Shown piece after piece: positions 53,737-63,743 of a stretch of DNA of 64,000 bases. The stretch is taken from assembly GCF_003987595.1 (NCBI RefSeq), contig NZ_NGJZ01000003.1, positions 186,001-250,000 of the forward strand. The letters run 5' to 3'. Every line of letters starts with the position of its first letter. Position 1 is the first letter of the stretch. The notes beneath the pieces are model-generated. The model was not told the DNA's origin. It made no database searches and was given only the letters and a program-made list of their open reading frames with translations. The stretch comes from Vagococcus entomophilus. GTDB lineage: Bacteria > Bacillota > Bacilli > Lactobacillales > Vagococcaceae. Made by a program: the position numbers and the translations under genes.

Positions 53737-54677
53737 TATTCTACTTTATCTCCAATACTCATCTCTTTGCCAATTCCGTTTAGAAAGTCTACTGCTGATA
53801 GTTTACCTTTTCCTGCTGGTTGCAGTTGGTTGATTTGAACAATTGTTTGATTGCCAGCTGCAATCCAAAAATCTTTCTTGTGGATGGCAACAATCGTCCC
53901 TGGCTTTGCCTCTGTCTTCTCTAAAACAACAGCGACGTCCCAAAGTTTCATCCTTTTTCCTTGATACATGGTAAAAGCTCCTGGGAAGGGCCGCATCCCC
54001 CGAACTTGGCAATCAATCTGCCCCGCATTTTTTTGCCAATCAATGGCTTCTTCTTCCCGCTTAATATTTGGCGAAAAAGAAACTTCTGCTTCATTTTGCG
54101 GAGTTGCTTGCAATCTACCAGATAAAATATCTGGCAGAGCTTCAAGCAGGAGCTCTTTTCCTAGTATACTTAATTTTTTAAACATCTCGCCTACATCATC
54201 TTTATCTGTAATTGGAATTGCCCGTTGAAGGTAGATAGCACCTGCATCCATTTTCTTGATAGTTTGCATGATGGTTACACCCGTTTCTTTTTCTCCATTA
54301 ATAATCGCGTAATGTACCGGTGCACCTCCTCGGTACTTGGGCAACAACGAAGCATGAACATTAATCACACCATGCTTTGCACTTTGAATCAGTTTTTCAG
54401 GTAAAAATTGCCCAAAGGCAGCGGTAACAATAATATCTGGTTCAAACTCCATTACTCGCAGCATTTCGACTGACCCACTGATTTTTTCTGGCTGCAACAC
54501 TTCCAATCCATGTGCAACTGCTGCTATTTTTACAGGAGGCGCTGTTAAGACTTTTTTTCTTCCAACTGGTCGATCTGGTTGTGTGACAACTGCAACTACT
54601 TCATAGTTTTGTGCAAGCAACCCTTCTAAAATAGGGACAGAAAACTCTGGTGTGCCCATAAATACTACTCTAGTCAT
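53736..54677 (-). CDS. fmt: methionyl-tRNA formyltransferase
   Basis: 313 residues. It formylates the initiator Met-tRNA. VVFMGTPEFSVPILEGLL at the start, the 10-formyl-tetrahydrofolate site with NVHASLLPKYRGGAPVHYAIINGEKETGVTIM, then a C-terminal OB-like domain. The start overlaps def by 8 bases. The neighbouring def2 removes the same formyl group, which explains the pairing. Confidence 0.96.
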   Translation of the reverse strand: MTRVVFMGTPEFSVPILEGLLAQNYEVVAVVTQPDRPVGRKKVLTAPPVKIAAVAHGLEVLQPEKISGSVEMLRVMEFEPDIIVTAAFGQFLPEKLIQSAKHGVINVHASLLPKYRGGAPVHYAIINGEKETGVTIMQTIKKMDAGAIYLQRAIPITDKDDVGEMFKKLSILGKELLLEALPDILSGRLQATPQNEAEVSFSPNIKREEEAIDWQKNAGQIDCQVRGMRPFPGAFTMYQGKRMKLWDVAVVLEKTEAKPGTIVAIHKKDFWIAAGNQTIVQINQLQPAGKGKLSAVDFLNGIGKEMSIGDKVE

Positions 54678-55179
54678 CTATATGTTCCTCCATAAATGCA
54701 TCCAATTCTTCTGGTGCAATTCTTTCAATTATTTTATCTACAAAAACTTCCCCGTTCAGGTGATCAATCTCATGCTGAAACGCTCGAGCAAGATATCCAT
54801 AGGCATCCACTTCCATTTCGTGGCCTTCACGATTGATATAACGAACGGTTACTTCCTCTGCTCGCTCCACTGTTCCATAAACTTTTGGCAGACTAAGACA
54901 TCCTTCAACATCCACTGAAGAACCTTTTTTTTGGATGATTTGAGGATTGATCAATTCAAAAATCTCCACTTCTTCTCCCTCTTCCTCATCTCCAAGAGCC
55001 ACAATTGCAATCCGCAAGTTTTTTCCGATTTGGGGAGCTGCAATACCAATCCCATCATGAGCAAGCATTGTTTCATACAAGTCATCCAATAATTGAATCA
55101 TTTCATCGGTAATTTCTACCACCGGCCGGGTTTGTTGTTTTAATATTTTATCTGGATATAGCACAACTGGATAACGCAT
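54670..55179 (-). CDS. def: peptide deformylase (short type)
   Basis: 169 residues. Motifs GIGIAAPQIG, EGCLSLP and HEIDHLNG, the length and the absence of the inserted region place it in the shorter (type I) class, unlike the deformylase at 5.6 kb. Both have the catalytic Gln, Cys and His-Glu-His set. A linker with EEEGEEVEIFE is unusually acidic. It overlaps fmt by 8 bases and follows priA by 21 bases. Confidence 0.94.
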   Translation of the reverse strand: MRYPVVLYPDKILKQQTRPVVEITDEMIQLLDDLYETMLAHDGIGIAAPQIGKNLRIAIVALGDEEEGEEVEIFELINPQIIQKKGSSVDVEGCLSLPKVYGTVERAEEVTVRYINREGHEMEVDAYGYLARAFQHEIDHLNGEVFVDKIIERIAPEELDAFMEEHIDD

Positions 55180-55200
55180 GTTTTCCCTCTTTCTATTTCT

Positions 55201-57624
55201 TTATATAAAATTCATCGGTTCAACGTCAATTGACAAACGCAGTCCGTGTCGAACTTCAAGCTGCGCCTCTTCCAAAATAGCTCGTAGCGCTGCCTCTAAT
55301 TGGGGCTCGTGCTTATATTTGATCACTGTTTGATAAAAATACCGATTATTCACGCGTAGCACAGCTTTTGGCGTAGGGCCAAGCAGAATACTTTGTGGAG
55401 AGAGTATTTGCTTTAGCTGTTGAACAATTTGAAACATTTTTTTTGCTGCTACAGTCTCATCTTCATGATTGGTAATGATTTGAACGGTGAAAAAGTAAGG
55501 CGGATAATTTCCTTGATGTCTGATTTGCATTTCTCTTTTGTAAAACCCTTCATAATCTTGATCCTGGGCAAATTGAATTGCGTAATGCTTCGGATTAAAT
55601 GTTTGAACGATCACTTCACCTTTTTTGTCTGCCCGACCAGCACGCCCACTTACCTGAGTTAACAATTGGAATGTCTTTTCACTTGCTCTAAAATCAGGTA
55701 AATTAAGAGCTGTATCTGCGTTTAACACACCAACTAATGTCACATTAGGAAAATCAAGTCCTTTAGCAATCATTTGAGTCCCTAGCAAGATATCCGCTTC
55801 TTGATTACCAAATTTCTGTAATAGTCTTTCGTGTGCCCCTTTTTTTCTAGTTGTATCTACATCCATTCTGATAATATTGCTTGTTGGGAAATTTTTCTTT
55901 AGTTCTTCTTCTACCTTTTGTGTCCCTGTGCCATAATACCGAATTTTTTTGCTATTGCAGACAGGACAAGTATGCGGGATGTGTTCTTCATGACCACAAT
56001 AATGGCACTTCATTTTTTTAGTATCCATATGCAGTGTTAGCGAAATATCGCAATTTGGACATGGGAGTACATATCCACAATCTCGACACATCAAAAAAGA
56101 AGAATAGCCCCTTCGATTAAGCATCAATACCGTCTGTTCTTTTTTATCCAATCTAAGCTGAATCTGCTCTAATAATTTAGTGGAAAATGTCCCTCCCGTT
56201 TGTTGCCGATACTCTTTTCGCATATCAATTATCTCTACCTCTGGGAGTGTAGCTTGGGCACTTGCCCGCTCATTGAGTACTAGCAACTCGTAAACTCCTT
56301 TTTGCGCTCGAGCACGCGATTCCAACGAGGGGGTGGCACTTCCTAGGACCACTGGACAGTGGTGATACTTAGAACGCCAAATAGCTAGGTCTCTTGCATG
56401 ATACCTTGGGGTTTCTTCTTGCTTATAACTAGTTTCATGTTCCTCGTCAATGATGATAATCCCTAAGTTTTCTATTGGAGCGAAAATGGCAGAGCGCGCG
56501 CCAACCACCACCCGTGCATCTTTCCGCTCTATCTTACGCCATTCGTCATATTTTTCTCCTTGTGAAAGTCCGCTATGTAACACTGCAACCTCATCCCCAA
56601 AACGCCCTTTGAAACGTTGGACCATCTGCGGCGTTAAAGAAATCTCCGGCACAAGTAAAATTGCAGACTTTCCCTTTTCTAAGGCATGAGCAATACTTTG
56701 TAAATATACTTCTGTTTTCCCACTACCTGTGATTCCTTCAAGCAAGAATGTCGTCGCTTGCTCTTCATCCATTGCCCGCCTAGTTTTTTGGTAGGCAAGT
56801 TCTTGCTGAGGCGTCAATTTCAGTGGTACTGTCCGTTCAAAGAAACGTTCTTTGTATGGATCACGGTAAATTTCTTGCTCTGTAATCGTCAACCAGCCCT
56901 GCTTTTCCCCTTCTTTTATTGTCTGGCGAGATATGCCTAGTTTTTCTGTTGCCTCTTTAATCGTACAAGACTTGCCGTCTAACGACTGTAGGTAGAGGAG
57001 CAATTGGTTTTTCTTTTTGGCAGACTTTCGCAACATCATTCGTTCTTCTTCGAGGCGTTCAAACGTCAAGGATGTAGCAAACGCCTGAATCGTTTTCACA
57101 CGATTTTTTGACTTCACTTCGTAACGAATTTCGACTTTTTCTTCTTGCTTGAGTCTCATAACTTCTGGTAAATAATTTGATTTTTCTACTTCATCAAACG
57201 AAACCTCATCCAAATAGTGAAAAACTCGTGCATTTATTTCTTCTGGAATCTCATCAACTACTCTGATCCATTTTTGGTACGATGCTTTCATGACACTTGG
57301 AAGCATGGTTTGAAGACAAGTAATCTTAAACGAAAACGTCCGTCGCTTCATTTCTTCAGCAAGTATCAATAGTTCTTCATTCAAAACTGGTGTTAAATCA
57401 AATACAGTATCGATTTCTTTTAAATGGTCAACTATTGTATCGTCACTTCGCTCTTCAATGCTCACAACAAAACCTTGTACTTTGCGATTTCCATTGCCAA
57501 AGGGGACTGCTACACGCATACCTGGTTGAATATTTTTCCCCAACGCTTTTGAAACGAGATAAGAATAAGGAATGTCCGTTTGCATTGTTGGTACATCAAC
57601 AATAATATTCGCTAAATAGTCCAC
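55201..57624 (-). CDS. priA: primosomal protein N' (replication restart helicase PriA)
   Basis: 807 residues from the GTG at 57624 (MDYLANIIVDVPTMQTDIPYSYLV). PriA reloads the replisome at stalled forks. The helicase core contains LLEGITGSGKTEVYLQS, DEEHETSYKQEE, LGSATPSLES and QVSGRAGRADKKGEV. Zinc-binding cysteines are in CRDCGYVLPCPNCDISL and CHYCGHEEHIPHTCPVCNS. AGGAG lies 7 bases before the GTG; longer frames upstream (ATG at 57654) would add ten basic residues. Confidence 0.95.
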   Translation of the reverse strand: MDYLANIIVDVPTMQTDIPYSYLVSKALGKNIQPGMRVAVPFGNGNRKVQGFVVSIEERSDDTIVDHLKEIDTVFDLTPVLNEELLILAEEMKRRTFSFKITCLQTMLPSVMKASYQKWIRVVDEIPEEINARVFHYLDEVSFDEVEKSNYLPEVMRLKQEEKVEIRYEVKSKNRVKTIQAFATSLTFERLEEERMMLRKSAKKKNQLLLYLQSLDGKSCTIKEATEKLGISRQTIKEGEKQGWLTITEQEIYRDPYKERFFERTVPLKLTPQQELAYQKTRRAMDEEQATTFLLEGITGSGKTEVYLQSIAHALEKGKSAILLVPEISLTPQMVQRFKGRFGDEVAVLHSGLSQGEKYDEWRKIERKDARVVVGARSAIFAPIENLGIIIIDEEHETSYKQEETPRYHARDLAIWRSKYHHCPVVLGSATPSLESRARAQKGVYELLVLNERASAQATLPEVEIIDMRKEYRQQTGGTFSTKLLEQIQLRLDKKEQTVLMLNRRGYSSFLMCRDCGYVLPCPNCDISLTLHMDTKKMKCHYCGHEEHIPHTCPVCNSKKIRYYGTGTQKVEEELKKNFPTSNIIRMDVDTTRKKGAHERLLQKFGNQEADILLGTQMIAKGLDFPNVTLVGVLNADTALNLPDFRASEKTFQLLTQVSGRAGRADKKGEVIVQTFNPKHYAIQFAQDQDYEGFYKREMQIRHQGNYPPYFFTVQIITNHEDETVAAKKMFQIVQQLKQILSPQSILLGPTPKAVLRVNNRYFYQTVIKYKHEPQLEAALRAILEEAQLEVRHGLRLSIDVEPMNFI

Positions 57625-57726
57625 TTTTATTCTCCTCGCTTTCATTTTGATCAATTTTCTTTATTTTACTAAATTACAGAGCATTTGTCTTCATTTCCTA
57701 GAACGATTAACTCCCCAAAATGGAAA

Positions 57727-57757
57727 AAACAGAACTAGTACTAGGCTAGTTCTGTTT
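57727..57757 (-). terminator. terminator after gmk-rpoZ
   Basis: Perfect arms AAACAGAACTAG and CTAGTTCTGTTT around a 7-base loop, followed by TTTTCC on the minus strand. Confidence 0.85.
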
Positions 57758-57762
57758 ATTTA

Positions 57763-58062
57763 TTATTTTTCTTGTTGAATTTTTTCTTCTAATTCTTTTT
57801 TCTCTTTTTCTTGCGCTAACTTGCGCTCTTCTTCTTTTCGTTTGTGTAGTGCACGTTTTAGTTCAGGATTTGGATCTACAATTACGTCCCCAGCCTCAAT
57901 CTCCTCTAAACCTTGGCCCACACTTTTCACAGATTCAAATTCTTCTAACATAGGAGTTGCACCCAAATCCAATTCATGTGCTCGCTTGCTTGCTAAAATC
58001 ACTAAAGAATATTTAGAATCTACTCTTTCTAATAATGAGTCAATTGATGGTTTTAACATCAT
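57763..58062 (-). CDS. rpoZ: DNA-directed RNA polymerase omega subunit
   Basis: 99 residues. [30 protein letters not shown] is the typical omega start, including the SKYSLV motif. The C-terminus is a Lys/Glu-rich helix. Two ATGs in tandem at 58062 and 58059 are both possible. Five bases separate it from gmk, the usual gmk-rpoZ-priA order. Confidence 0.93.
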   Translation of the reverse strand: MMLKPSIDSLLERVDSKYSLVILASKRAHELDLGATPMLEEFESVKSVGQGLEEIEAGDVIVDPNPELKRALHKRKEEERKLAQEKEKKELEEKIQQEK

Positions 58063-58066
58063 AGTG

Positions 58067-58693
<627 letters not shown>

Positions 58694-58816
58694 TCAGTAC
58701 AGTATCATAAGATAGTTTATTCTATATTCTGCACTTGTTCAAGTCTTTTTGCAAGTTTTTTTATAGGCTTATAAGCTTTCTTTTATTTTTATCCAAAAAG
58801 TTGACAGGGAAAAAAA

Positions 58817-59035
58817 CTACATTTCTTTTATTGTTTTAACAAGTTCTTCAAATTCTTCGTTCGTTAAAGTAATCCCTTTACCCATTTTTTCATGTCCTGG
58901 TGCCCAGTCTCTTAAGTCGAACTTAGGCGGCCGACCATTCCAACTAACCAAATTCAGTTCTTTCGTCCATTCTTTAGGATTTGTCGATAAAACCGCTATT
59001 TCTTCGACAATCTCATACGAAAATTCTTGTGGCAT
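58817..59035 (-). CDS. PC4-like YdbC family protein
   Basis: 72 residues. The pattern LSTNPKEWTKELNLVSWNGRPPKFDLRDWAPGHEKMGKGITLTNEEFEELVKTI is the YdbC/PC4 family. The Lactococcus homologue is a single-stranded DNA-binding dimer like eukaryotic PC4. Cytoplasmic, single gene with no close operon partner. A role in recombination or replication is inferred from the family. Confidence 0.85.
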   Translation of the reverse strand: MPQEFSYEIVEEIAVLSTNPKEWTKELNLVSWNGRPPKFDLRDWAPGHEKMGKGITLTNEEFEELVKTIKEM

Positions 59036-59235
59036 AATCCCACTCCTTTACTCAAGTCTAGTATACCAAAATTTGAATTACTTAAAAAGCTTTTTCCCTG
59101 TCATGTATTAATACGCAAAATACGCTTCATTTTATTTTTGTTGAAAAAAATCGTTTTTTAAGATACAATAACACTCGATTGAAGCAGTTGATTTTTACCA
59201 AAAAAGATCCTATAATGAAATTAGAGGTGATGGTG

Positions 59236-59595
59236 ATGGAGGAAAAGCAAGATAAATCTGCTAATATAAAAAGGTTTACGAAGCAAGTTTCTTTATCTTC
59301 GCAAAAAATTCTTGCTGCCTTTTTTGATGATTCTCTCAAAGATAAAGAGAAAAAGGAAAAGATTTGTCGACAGCTGGATGTTGCAATTCGAAACAAAGAA
59401 CTTGTGGTTATTCAGTTACGCCTCACCAATAGTGCCCTACCTGAGTTTGAAACTGTCGCCGGCTTTGTGTACAGGAATAAAAATAGCCCTGCACAGATTA
59501 TATTACGTTCCTTACCCTCCCAAACGTTGCGCATGATTGCGATAAAGGATATTCTGAAAGTTAGTATTTTACACCAAAGAATCGCACGTGCGTAG
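59236..59595 (+). CDS. small protein of unknown function
   Basis: 119 residues from the ATG at 59236, with AGAGG 8 bases upstream; ATGs further upstream lack a suitably placed site. The first 60 residues are highly charged and helical (KDKEKKEKICRQLDVAIRNKEL), the rest strand-rich (LVVIQLRLTNSALPEFETVAGFVYRN) and ends IAIKDILKVSIL. The end vaguely recalls YolD-like proteins, but the similarity is too weak to assign. No signal peptide or membrane segment. It is convergent with mazF and shares its terminator. Confidence 0.7.
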   Translation: MEEKQDKSANIKRFTKQVSLSSQKILAAFFDDSLKDKEKKEKICRQLDVAIRNKELVVIQLRLTNSALPEFETVAGFVYRNKNSPAQIILRSLPSQTLRMIAIKDILKVSILHQRIARA

Positions 59596-59617
59596 TTCGC
59601 GGCTAGATAATGAATAG

Positions 59618-59671
59618 AAAAAAGGCTGGTACCTAAGCATACCCCTGTATGTTTAGGTACCAGTCTTTTTT
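59618..59671. terminator. shared terminator between the unknown gene and mazF
   Basis: Arms AAAAAAG-CTGGTACCTAA and TTAGGTACCAG-CTTTTTT form a long hairpin with T-runs in both directions. Confidence 0.9.
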
Positions 59672-59672
59672 C

Positions 59673-60041
59673 TTATGTAATCTTCTTTTTCGTTTCTGAT
59701 AAATAGAGCCCCAAACTAACGCAAATCGCTTGATTGACCTGGTTCATATTTTCTGTATCTAGCTGACAAATTTTTTCTCGCAGTCTTGATTTATCGATGG
59801 TTCGAATTTGTTCAAGCAATACAACCGAATCCTTTGTGATGCCCGATTTATTCGAGCTAATGCGAATATGTGTGGGCAGTTTATTTTTAAATGTTTTGGC
59901 GGTAATTGCTGCGATAATAACCGTAGGACTAAAGTGATTGCCCAAATTATTTTGGATAACTAACACTGGTCTCGTCCCTCCTTGTTCTGATCCTACAACT
60001 GGTGAAAGATCTGCAAAAAAAATATCCCCTCTCTTAATCAT
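59673..60041 (-). CDS. mazF: MazF/PemK-type endoribonuclease toxin (NdoA-like)
   Basis: 122 residues. It cleaves single-stranded mRNA at short sites. Typical features: MIKRGDIFFADLSPVVGSEQGGTRPVLVIQN with the catalytic Arg region, TVIIAAITAKTFKNKLPTHI, and KDSVVLLEQIRTIDKSRL. In many Firmicutes this gene follows alr and a small antitoxin gene; here only 74 bases separate it from acpS and hold neither. AGAGGGGG precedes the ATG. Confidence 0.92.
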   Translation of the reverse strand: MIKRGDIFFADLSPVVGSEQGGTRPVLVIQNNLGNHFSPTVIIAAITAKTFKNKLPTHIRISSNKSGITKDSVVLLEQIRTIDKSRLREKICQLDTENMNQVNQAICVSLGLYLSETKKKIT

Positions 60042-60094
60042 TTCTTTCCCCCTCTCTCTTTATTTTTTACATACCTTTTTAAAACAAAAAATGT

Positions 60095-60117
60095 AAAAAA
60101 CAAAGCCGCTAAGCTTT
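60095..60117 (-). terminator. possible terminator after acpS
   Basis: On the minus strand AAAGC pairs with GCTTT, followed by GTTTTTT. The stem is only five pairs and overlaps the acpS stop. Confidence 0.4.
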
Positions 60118-60466
60118 ATTTTTCTAAAATAATCTGGGCTGTCGCTAATTGGTCTGTATGAGAAATTGACACATGCACCTTGCCTTCAAATGGTGATTGT
60201 GTCACAACAGGCTTGCCAGATTCCCCTGAAAGTATTTCAATATCACGGAGTCCCAACTTTCCAAGACCTGTTCCGTAAGCCTTTGAGAAAGCTTCTTTAC
60301 AGGAGAATCTTCCCGCTAAATACTCCACTTTTCTTTTTTCAGATAATGTGTCAAATTTTTCGAGTTCCTTTTTAGTTAATATTTTTTGAATCATAGCAGG
60401 TTTTTCTACAATAATATTTTTAATCCGCTCTAATTCAACAATATCAATTCCAATTCCATAGATCAT
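60116..60466 (-). CDS. acpS: holo-[acyl-carrier-protein] synthase
   Basis: 116 residues from the ATG at 60466 (MIYGIGIDIVELERI). It attaches phosphopantetheine from CoA to acyl carrier proteins such as the one at 41.1 kb. The metal-binding GIDIVELERI and RFSCKEAFSKAYGTG motifs are intact. AGGTGGG precedes this ATG; an upstream in-frame ATG at 60544 would add 26 unrelated residues. Lies after the cshA terminator. Confidence 0.95.
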   Translation of the reverse strand: MIYGIGIDIVELERIKNIIVEKPAMIQKILTKKELEKFDTLSEKRKVEYLAGRFSCKEAFSKAYGTGLGKLGLRDIEILSGESGKPVVTQSPFEGKVHVSISHTDQLATAQIILEK

Positions 60467-60579
60467 TTTCCCACCTCGCTCAATGAAACAGCTTTCTTTC
60501 TCGTATATGATAATATTATACAACATTATTATATAAAAAAACATTCCTTTTTTAATTTATTTTCAAACTAAACATACGA

Positions 60580-60607
60580 AAAAAGCCAGAATTTTCATCT
60601 GGCTTTT
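60580..60607 (-). terminator. terminator after cshA
   Basis: Minus-strand arms AAAAGCCAGA and TCTGGCTTTTTT around a 7-base loop, with a T-run. Confidence 0.85.
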
Positions 60608-60643
60608 ACAAAAAGGAAATTACTATTAGTTAACTATTTGTCC

Positions 60644-62155
60644 TTATCCTTTTGTGTTCGTACGAATTACAAATCCACGACTCTTGTCTTTGGGTTTATT
60701 TTTCTTTTGATAATTACGATTTTTACTGTAATTATTTTTGCTATTGCCGCCACGGCTATCGCCACGATTGTTACGTTGTCCATAACGATTGTTGCTGCTA
60801 CGGTTATTACGTTGTCCTTTTTTCCCAGTCGATGGCAATGGACGCTCTGGCGTAATATTTACAGGAACATCTGAAGCCGTTTTGGCGATGCTCTTAAGTA
60901 ATAATGCTGCTAAATCCTCAGCAGAATACTTTTCAAGTAAAGCACTAGCGGTTTCTTTATATTTGTCAAGATCACTTTCACCTTCTACAATGTCTTGATC
61001 AATTTTTTCAACAGCTGCAGTTATTTGACCTTTAAAGGCTTCTTTTTCGGTTGGCGGACGCATTGGACTCATCCGTTTTTTCGTAAGCTCTTCAATCACA
61101 TGAAGGTAGCCCATTTCATTTGGTGTAACAAATGTTACAGACAGTCCGCCTTTTCCAGCACGGCCAGTTCTCCCAATACGGTGAACATAGCTTTCTGGGT
61201 CTTGTGGAATATCGTAGTTGTACACATGCGTAACACCAGAAATATCTAATCCACGAGCGGCAACATCTGTTGCGACTAAAATATCAAGTTTGCCACTTTT
61301 GAATGCACGTAAGACGCTCATCCGTTTTTGTTGAGACAAGTCTCCATGGATTCCTTCTGCTTTATATCCGCGCATTTCAAGCCCTTTTGCAAGTTCATCT
61401 ACACGACGTTTCGTACGTCCAAAAATAATCGTTAATTCCGGCGTTTGAACATCAAACAAACGAGTCATAATATCAAATTTTTCGTAATCTTTACAACGAA
61501 CGTAGTATTGATCGATTAAACTTGCTGTCATTTCTTTAGACTTGATTTGGACATGTTCCGGATTTTTCATAAATTTCACACCAATTTGCTTGATGCTGTT
61601 TGGCATTGTAGCAGAAAAAAGTAAGGTTTGTCTTTGGTCAGGTACTTTAGCAATGATTGCTTCAATATCATCCAAAAAGCCCATATTAAGCATTTCATCT
61701 GCTTCATCTAAGACAAGTGTTTCCACTGTATCTAGTTTTAAGGTGCGACGGTTAATATGGTCCAACATACGGCCTGGAGTTCCAACAATAATGTGTGGAT
61801 GATCTTTTAGCGCGCGGATTTGTCTGCCAATATCTGCCCCACCGTAAACTGCTTGTACACGAATTTTTTTATCTTTTCCTAAACGGAATAACTCTTCTTG
61901 CGTTTGAATCGCAAGTTCTCTAGTTGGCGCAATGACCAAACCTTGAGTAACACGATTCTTTGTGTCAATTTTTTCCAACATTGGCAATCCAAATGCCGCC
62001 GTTTTCCCTGTTCCAGTTTGTGCTTGTCCAATAACATCTTTTCCTTCTAACGCTAGCGTAATCGTTCCTGCTTGGATTGGGGTAGTTTCTTCAAAGCCAG
62101 AACGTTTAATTGCTTTTAGTAGATCTTCAGAAAGTCCTAATTCTTCAAATTTCAA
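60644..62155 (-). CDS. cshA: DEAD-box RNA helicase CshA
   Basis: 503 residues. A degradosome- and ribosome-associated RNA helicase. The Q motif is [28 protein letters not shown], Walker [12 protein letters not shown], then [16 protein letters not shown] and [13 protein letters not shown]. The C-terminal 70 residues are basic, Asn/Gly/Arg-rich ([22 protein letters not shown]), a likely RNA-binding tail. Start is a TTG with AGGAGG 7 bases upstream. It has its own promoter. Confidence 0.95.
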   Translation of the reverse strand: MKFEELGLSEDLLKAIKRSGFEETTPIQAGTITLALEGKDVIGQAQTGTGKTAAFGLPMLEKIDTKNRVTQGLVIAPTRELAIQTQEELFRLGKDKKIRVQAVYGGADIGRQIRALKDHPHIIVGTPGRMLDHINRRTLKLDTVETLVLDEADEMLNMGFLDDIEAIIAKVPDQRQTLLFSATMPNSIKQIGVKFMKNPEHVQIKSKEMTASLIDQYYVRCKDYEKFDIMTRLFDVQTPELTIIFGRTKRRVDELAKGLEMRGYKAEGIHGDLSQQKRMSVLRAFKSGKLDILVATDVAARGLDISGVTHVYNYDIPQDPESYVHRIGRTGRAGKGGLSVTFVTPNEMGYLHVIEELTKKRMSPMRPPTEKEAFKGQITAAVEKIDQDIVEGESDLDKYKETASALLEKYSAEDLAALLLKSIAKTASDVPVNITPERPLPSTGKKGQRNNRSSNNRYGQRNNRGDSRGGNSKNNYSKNRNYQKKNKPKDKSRGFVIRTNTKG

Positions 62156-62253
62156 ATGATATCCTCCTAATTTTTTTGTTTCTAACTTGTGACGTCTATC
62201 TTCTCGAATTTATATTTCAACATTTCACATACGTTCAAGTCCACATCCGTCAA

Positions 62254-62282
62254 ATTTTATCATATTTTATGCATTCTTACAA
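62254..62282 (-). promoter_or_regulatory. promoter for cshA
   Basis: On the minus strand TTGTAA and TAAAAT are 17 bases apart; leader about 90 bases. Confidence 0.6.
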
Positions 62283-62308
62283 ATGATACCTCTTAATTTT
62301 TGTCAATT

Positions 62309-63679
62309 TCAGCTGATTTTTTGCACGATTTCCTCTAATTTCATCCCATTACTTGCTTTTAAAACCACCATATCTTGGGGCGCTAAAGAAGCTTGTAAGT
62401 CCTGAATTAACTGGTTTTTTTGAGCAAATGAATAATAGTGAATTGACTCGTTTTTATATACTTTTTTTAGTTCCTCAAAAAGATTTTTCATTTCAGGACC
62501 AAATAAATAGATTTCCTGAATTTTTTCAGGATCTAAATGGTTTTTCATTTGTTGATGTAACGCGGCAGACGCATCCCCTAACTCTAACATATCTCCCAAT
62601 ACTGCGAGTTTCTTTCCCTTATTTTCCAATTTTGAGAAAGTATCCAAAACCAAGCCCATCGCTGTTGGATTGGCATTATAAACATCACTGAGTATGTCAG
62701 CTCCATTTTGGGCTTTTTTCCATTCCGTTCGATTTTGAGTCAACTTCATAGTACTAAGACCTCTTTGTATTTGAGTGAGATCCAAGTCAAAGTGTCGACC
62801 AATCTCAATCGCAACTAGAGCATTTCGGGCATTGTAGCTACCCAAAACAGGGATTTGAAACGCCATGTCTGGATAGAGATTCACCGTAAAGCTTGTTCTT
62901 TCTTTTTCTTCTTCAATAGACGTCACATAGCAATCACTGGCCCCGTAAAGCCCAAATGTTGTCACCTTTATACTTGGGTCAATTTCTTTTACAAATGAGG
63001 TTAGCAATGGTTCATCTGCAGGAATTATCAGTTCTCCCCCTGCTTGTAACCCTTCTGTGATTTCCATTTTTGCTTGCGCAATTCCTTTACGAGAGCCAAA
63101 ATTCTCAATATGTGACTCTCCAATCAAGGTGATTGCCGCAATTTCAGGCTTACCCATTTTAGCAAGAAATGATATTTCTCCTGCATGATCCATGCCCATC
63201 TCCAATACCAAAACCTCAGTTTCATTTGGCATGTGTAAAATAGTATACGGGAGTCCAATATGATTATTATAGTTTCCTTGAGTTTTATAGGTATGGTATT
63301 TTTGTTTTAAAATGGCTTCAGTCATATCTTTTGTTGTGGTTTTCCCATTGCTTCCAGTGATGGCCACTACCTTGGGATTCATTTTTTTCAGATAGTAGCG
63401 AGCTAGTTCTTGCAGTGCTAGCAGCGTGTCCTCCACAACTAAAGTGGGAAATTCTTCTGGTACATTTCCCCTTGCCCAAAGGGTCGCGCTCGCTCCTTGC
63501 TGTAGCGCGTTTTCGACAAAATCATGGCCATCACGTATACCTTTTAACGGTACAAACAATGCCCCTTCTTTAAGCAAACGACTATCAAACTCAATACTAG
63601 AAATAGTAAAATCAGGCCATTTTTCCCAATTATTTTTTGCATGCACAACGGATGCAATTTCATGGTATGTTAATTGCAT
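62309..63679 (-). CDS. murF: UDP-MurNAc-tripeptide-D-alanyl-D-alanine ligase
   Basis: 456 residues. It adds D-Ala-D-Ala to the UDP-MurNAc tripeptide. VAITGSNGKTTTKDMTEAIL is the ATP-binding motif; NYNNHIGLPYTILHM, EMGMDHAGEISFLAKMGKPEIAAIT and DVYNANPTAM follow. It sits between ddl and cshA, as in other enterococci. Its substrate dipeptide is made by the upstream Ddl. Confidence 0.96.
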   Translation of the reverse strand: MQLTYHEIASVVHAKNNWEKWPDFTISSIEFDSRLLKEGALFVPLKGIRDGHDFVENALQQGASATLWARGNVPEEFPTLVVEDTLLALQELARYYLKKMNPKVVAITGSNGKTTTKDMTEAILKQKYHTYKTQGNYNNHIGLPYTILHMPNETEVLVLEMGMDHAGEISFLAKMGKPEIAAITLIGESHIENFGSRKGIAQAKMEITEGLQAGGELIIPADEPLLTSFVKEIDPSIKVTTFGLYGASDCYVTSIEEEKERTSFTVNLYPDMAFQIPVLGSYNARNALVAIEIGRHFDLDLTQIQRGLSTMKLTQNRTEWKKAQNGADILSDVYNANPTAMGLVLDTFSKLENKGKKLAVLGDMLELGDASAALHQQMKNHLDPEKIQEIYLFGPEMKNLFEELKKVYKNESIHYYSFAQKNQLIQDLQASLAPQDMVVLKASNGMKLEEIVQKIS

Positions 63680-63702
63680 AGTTTCTCCTTCTTTAACAAA
63701 GT

Positions 63703-63730
63703 AAAAGCTGAACGATCTTGTTCAGCTTTT
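63703..63730 (-). terminator. hairpin between ddl and murF
   Basis: Perfect arms AAAAGCTGAAC and GTTCAGCTTTT around a 6-base loop; only TTTTAC follows on the minus strand, so it may be a weak terminator or attenuator. Confidence 0.6.
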
Positions 63731-63743
63731 GACCTGCATCTAA

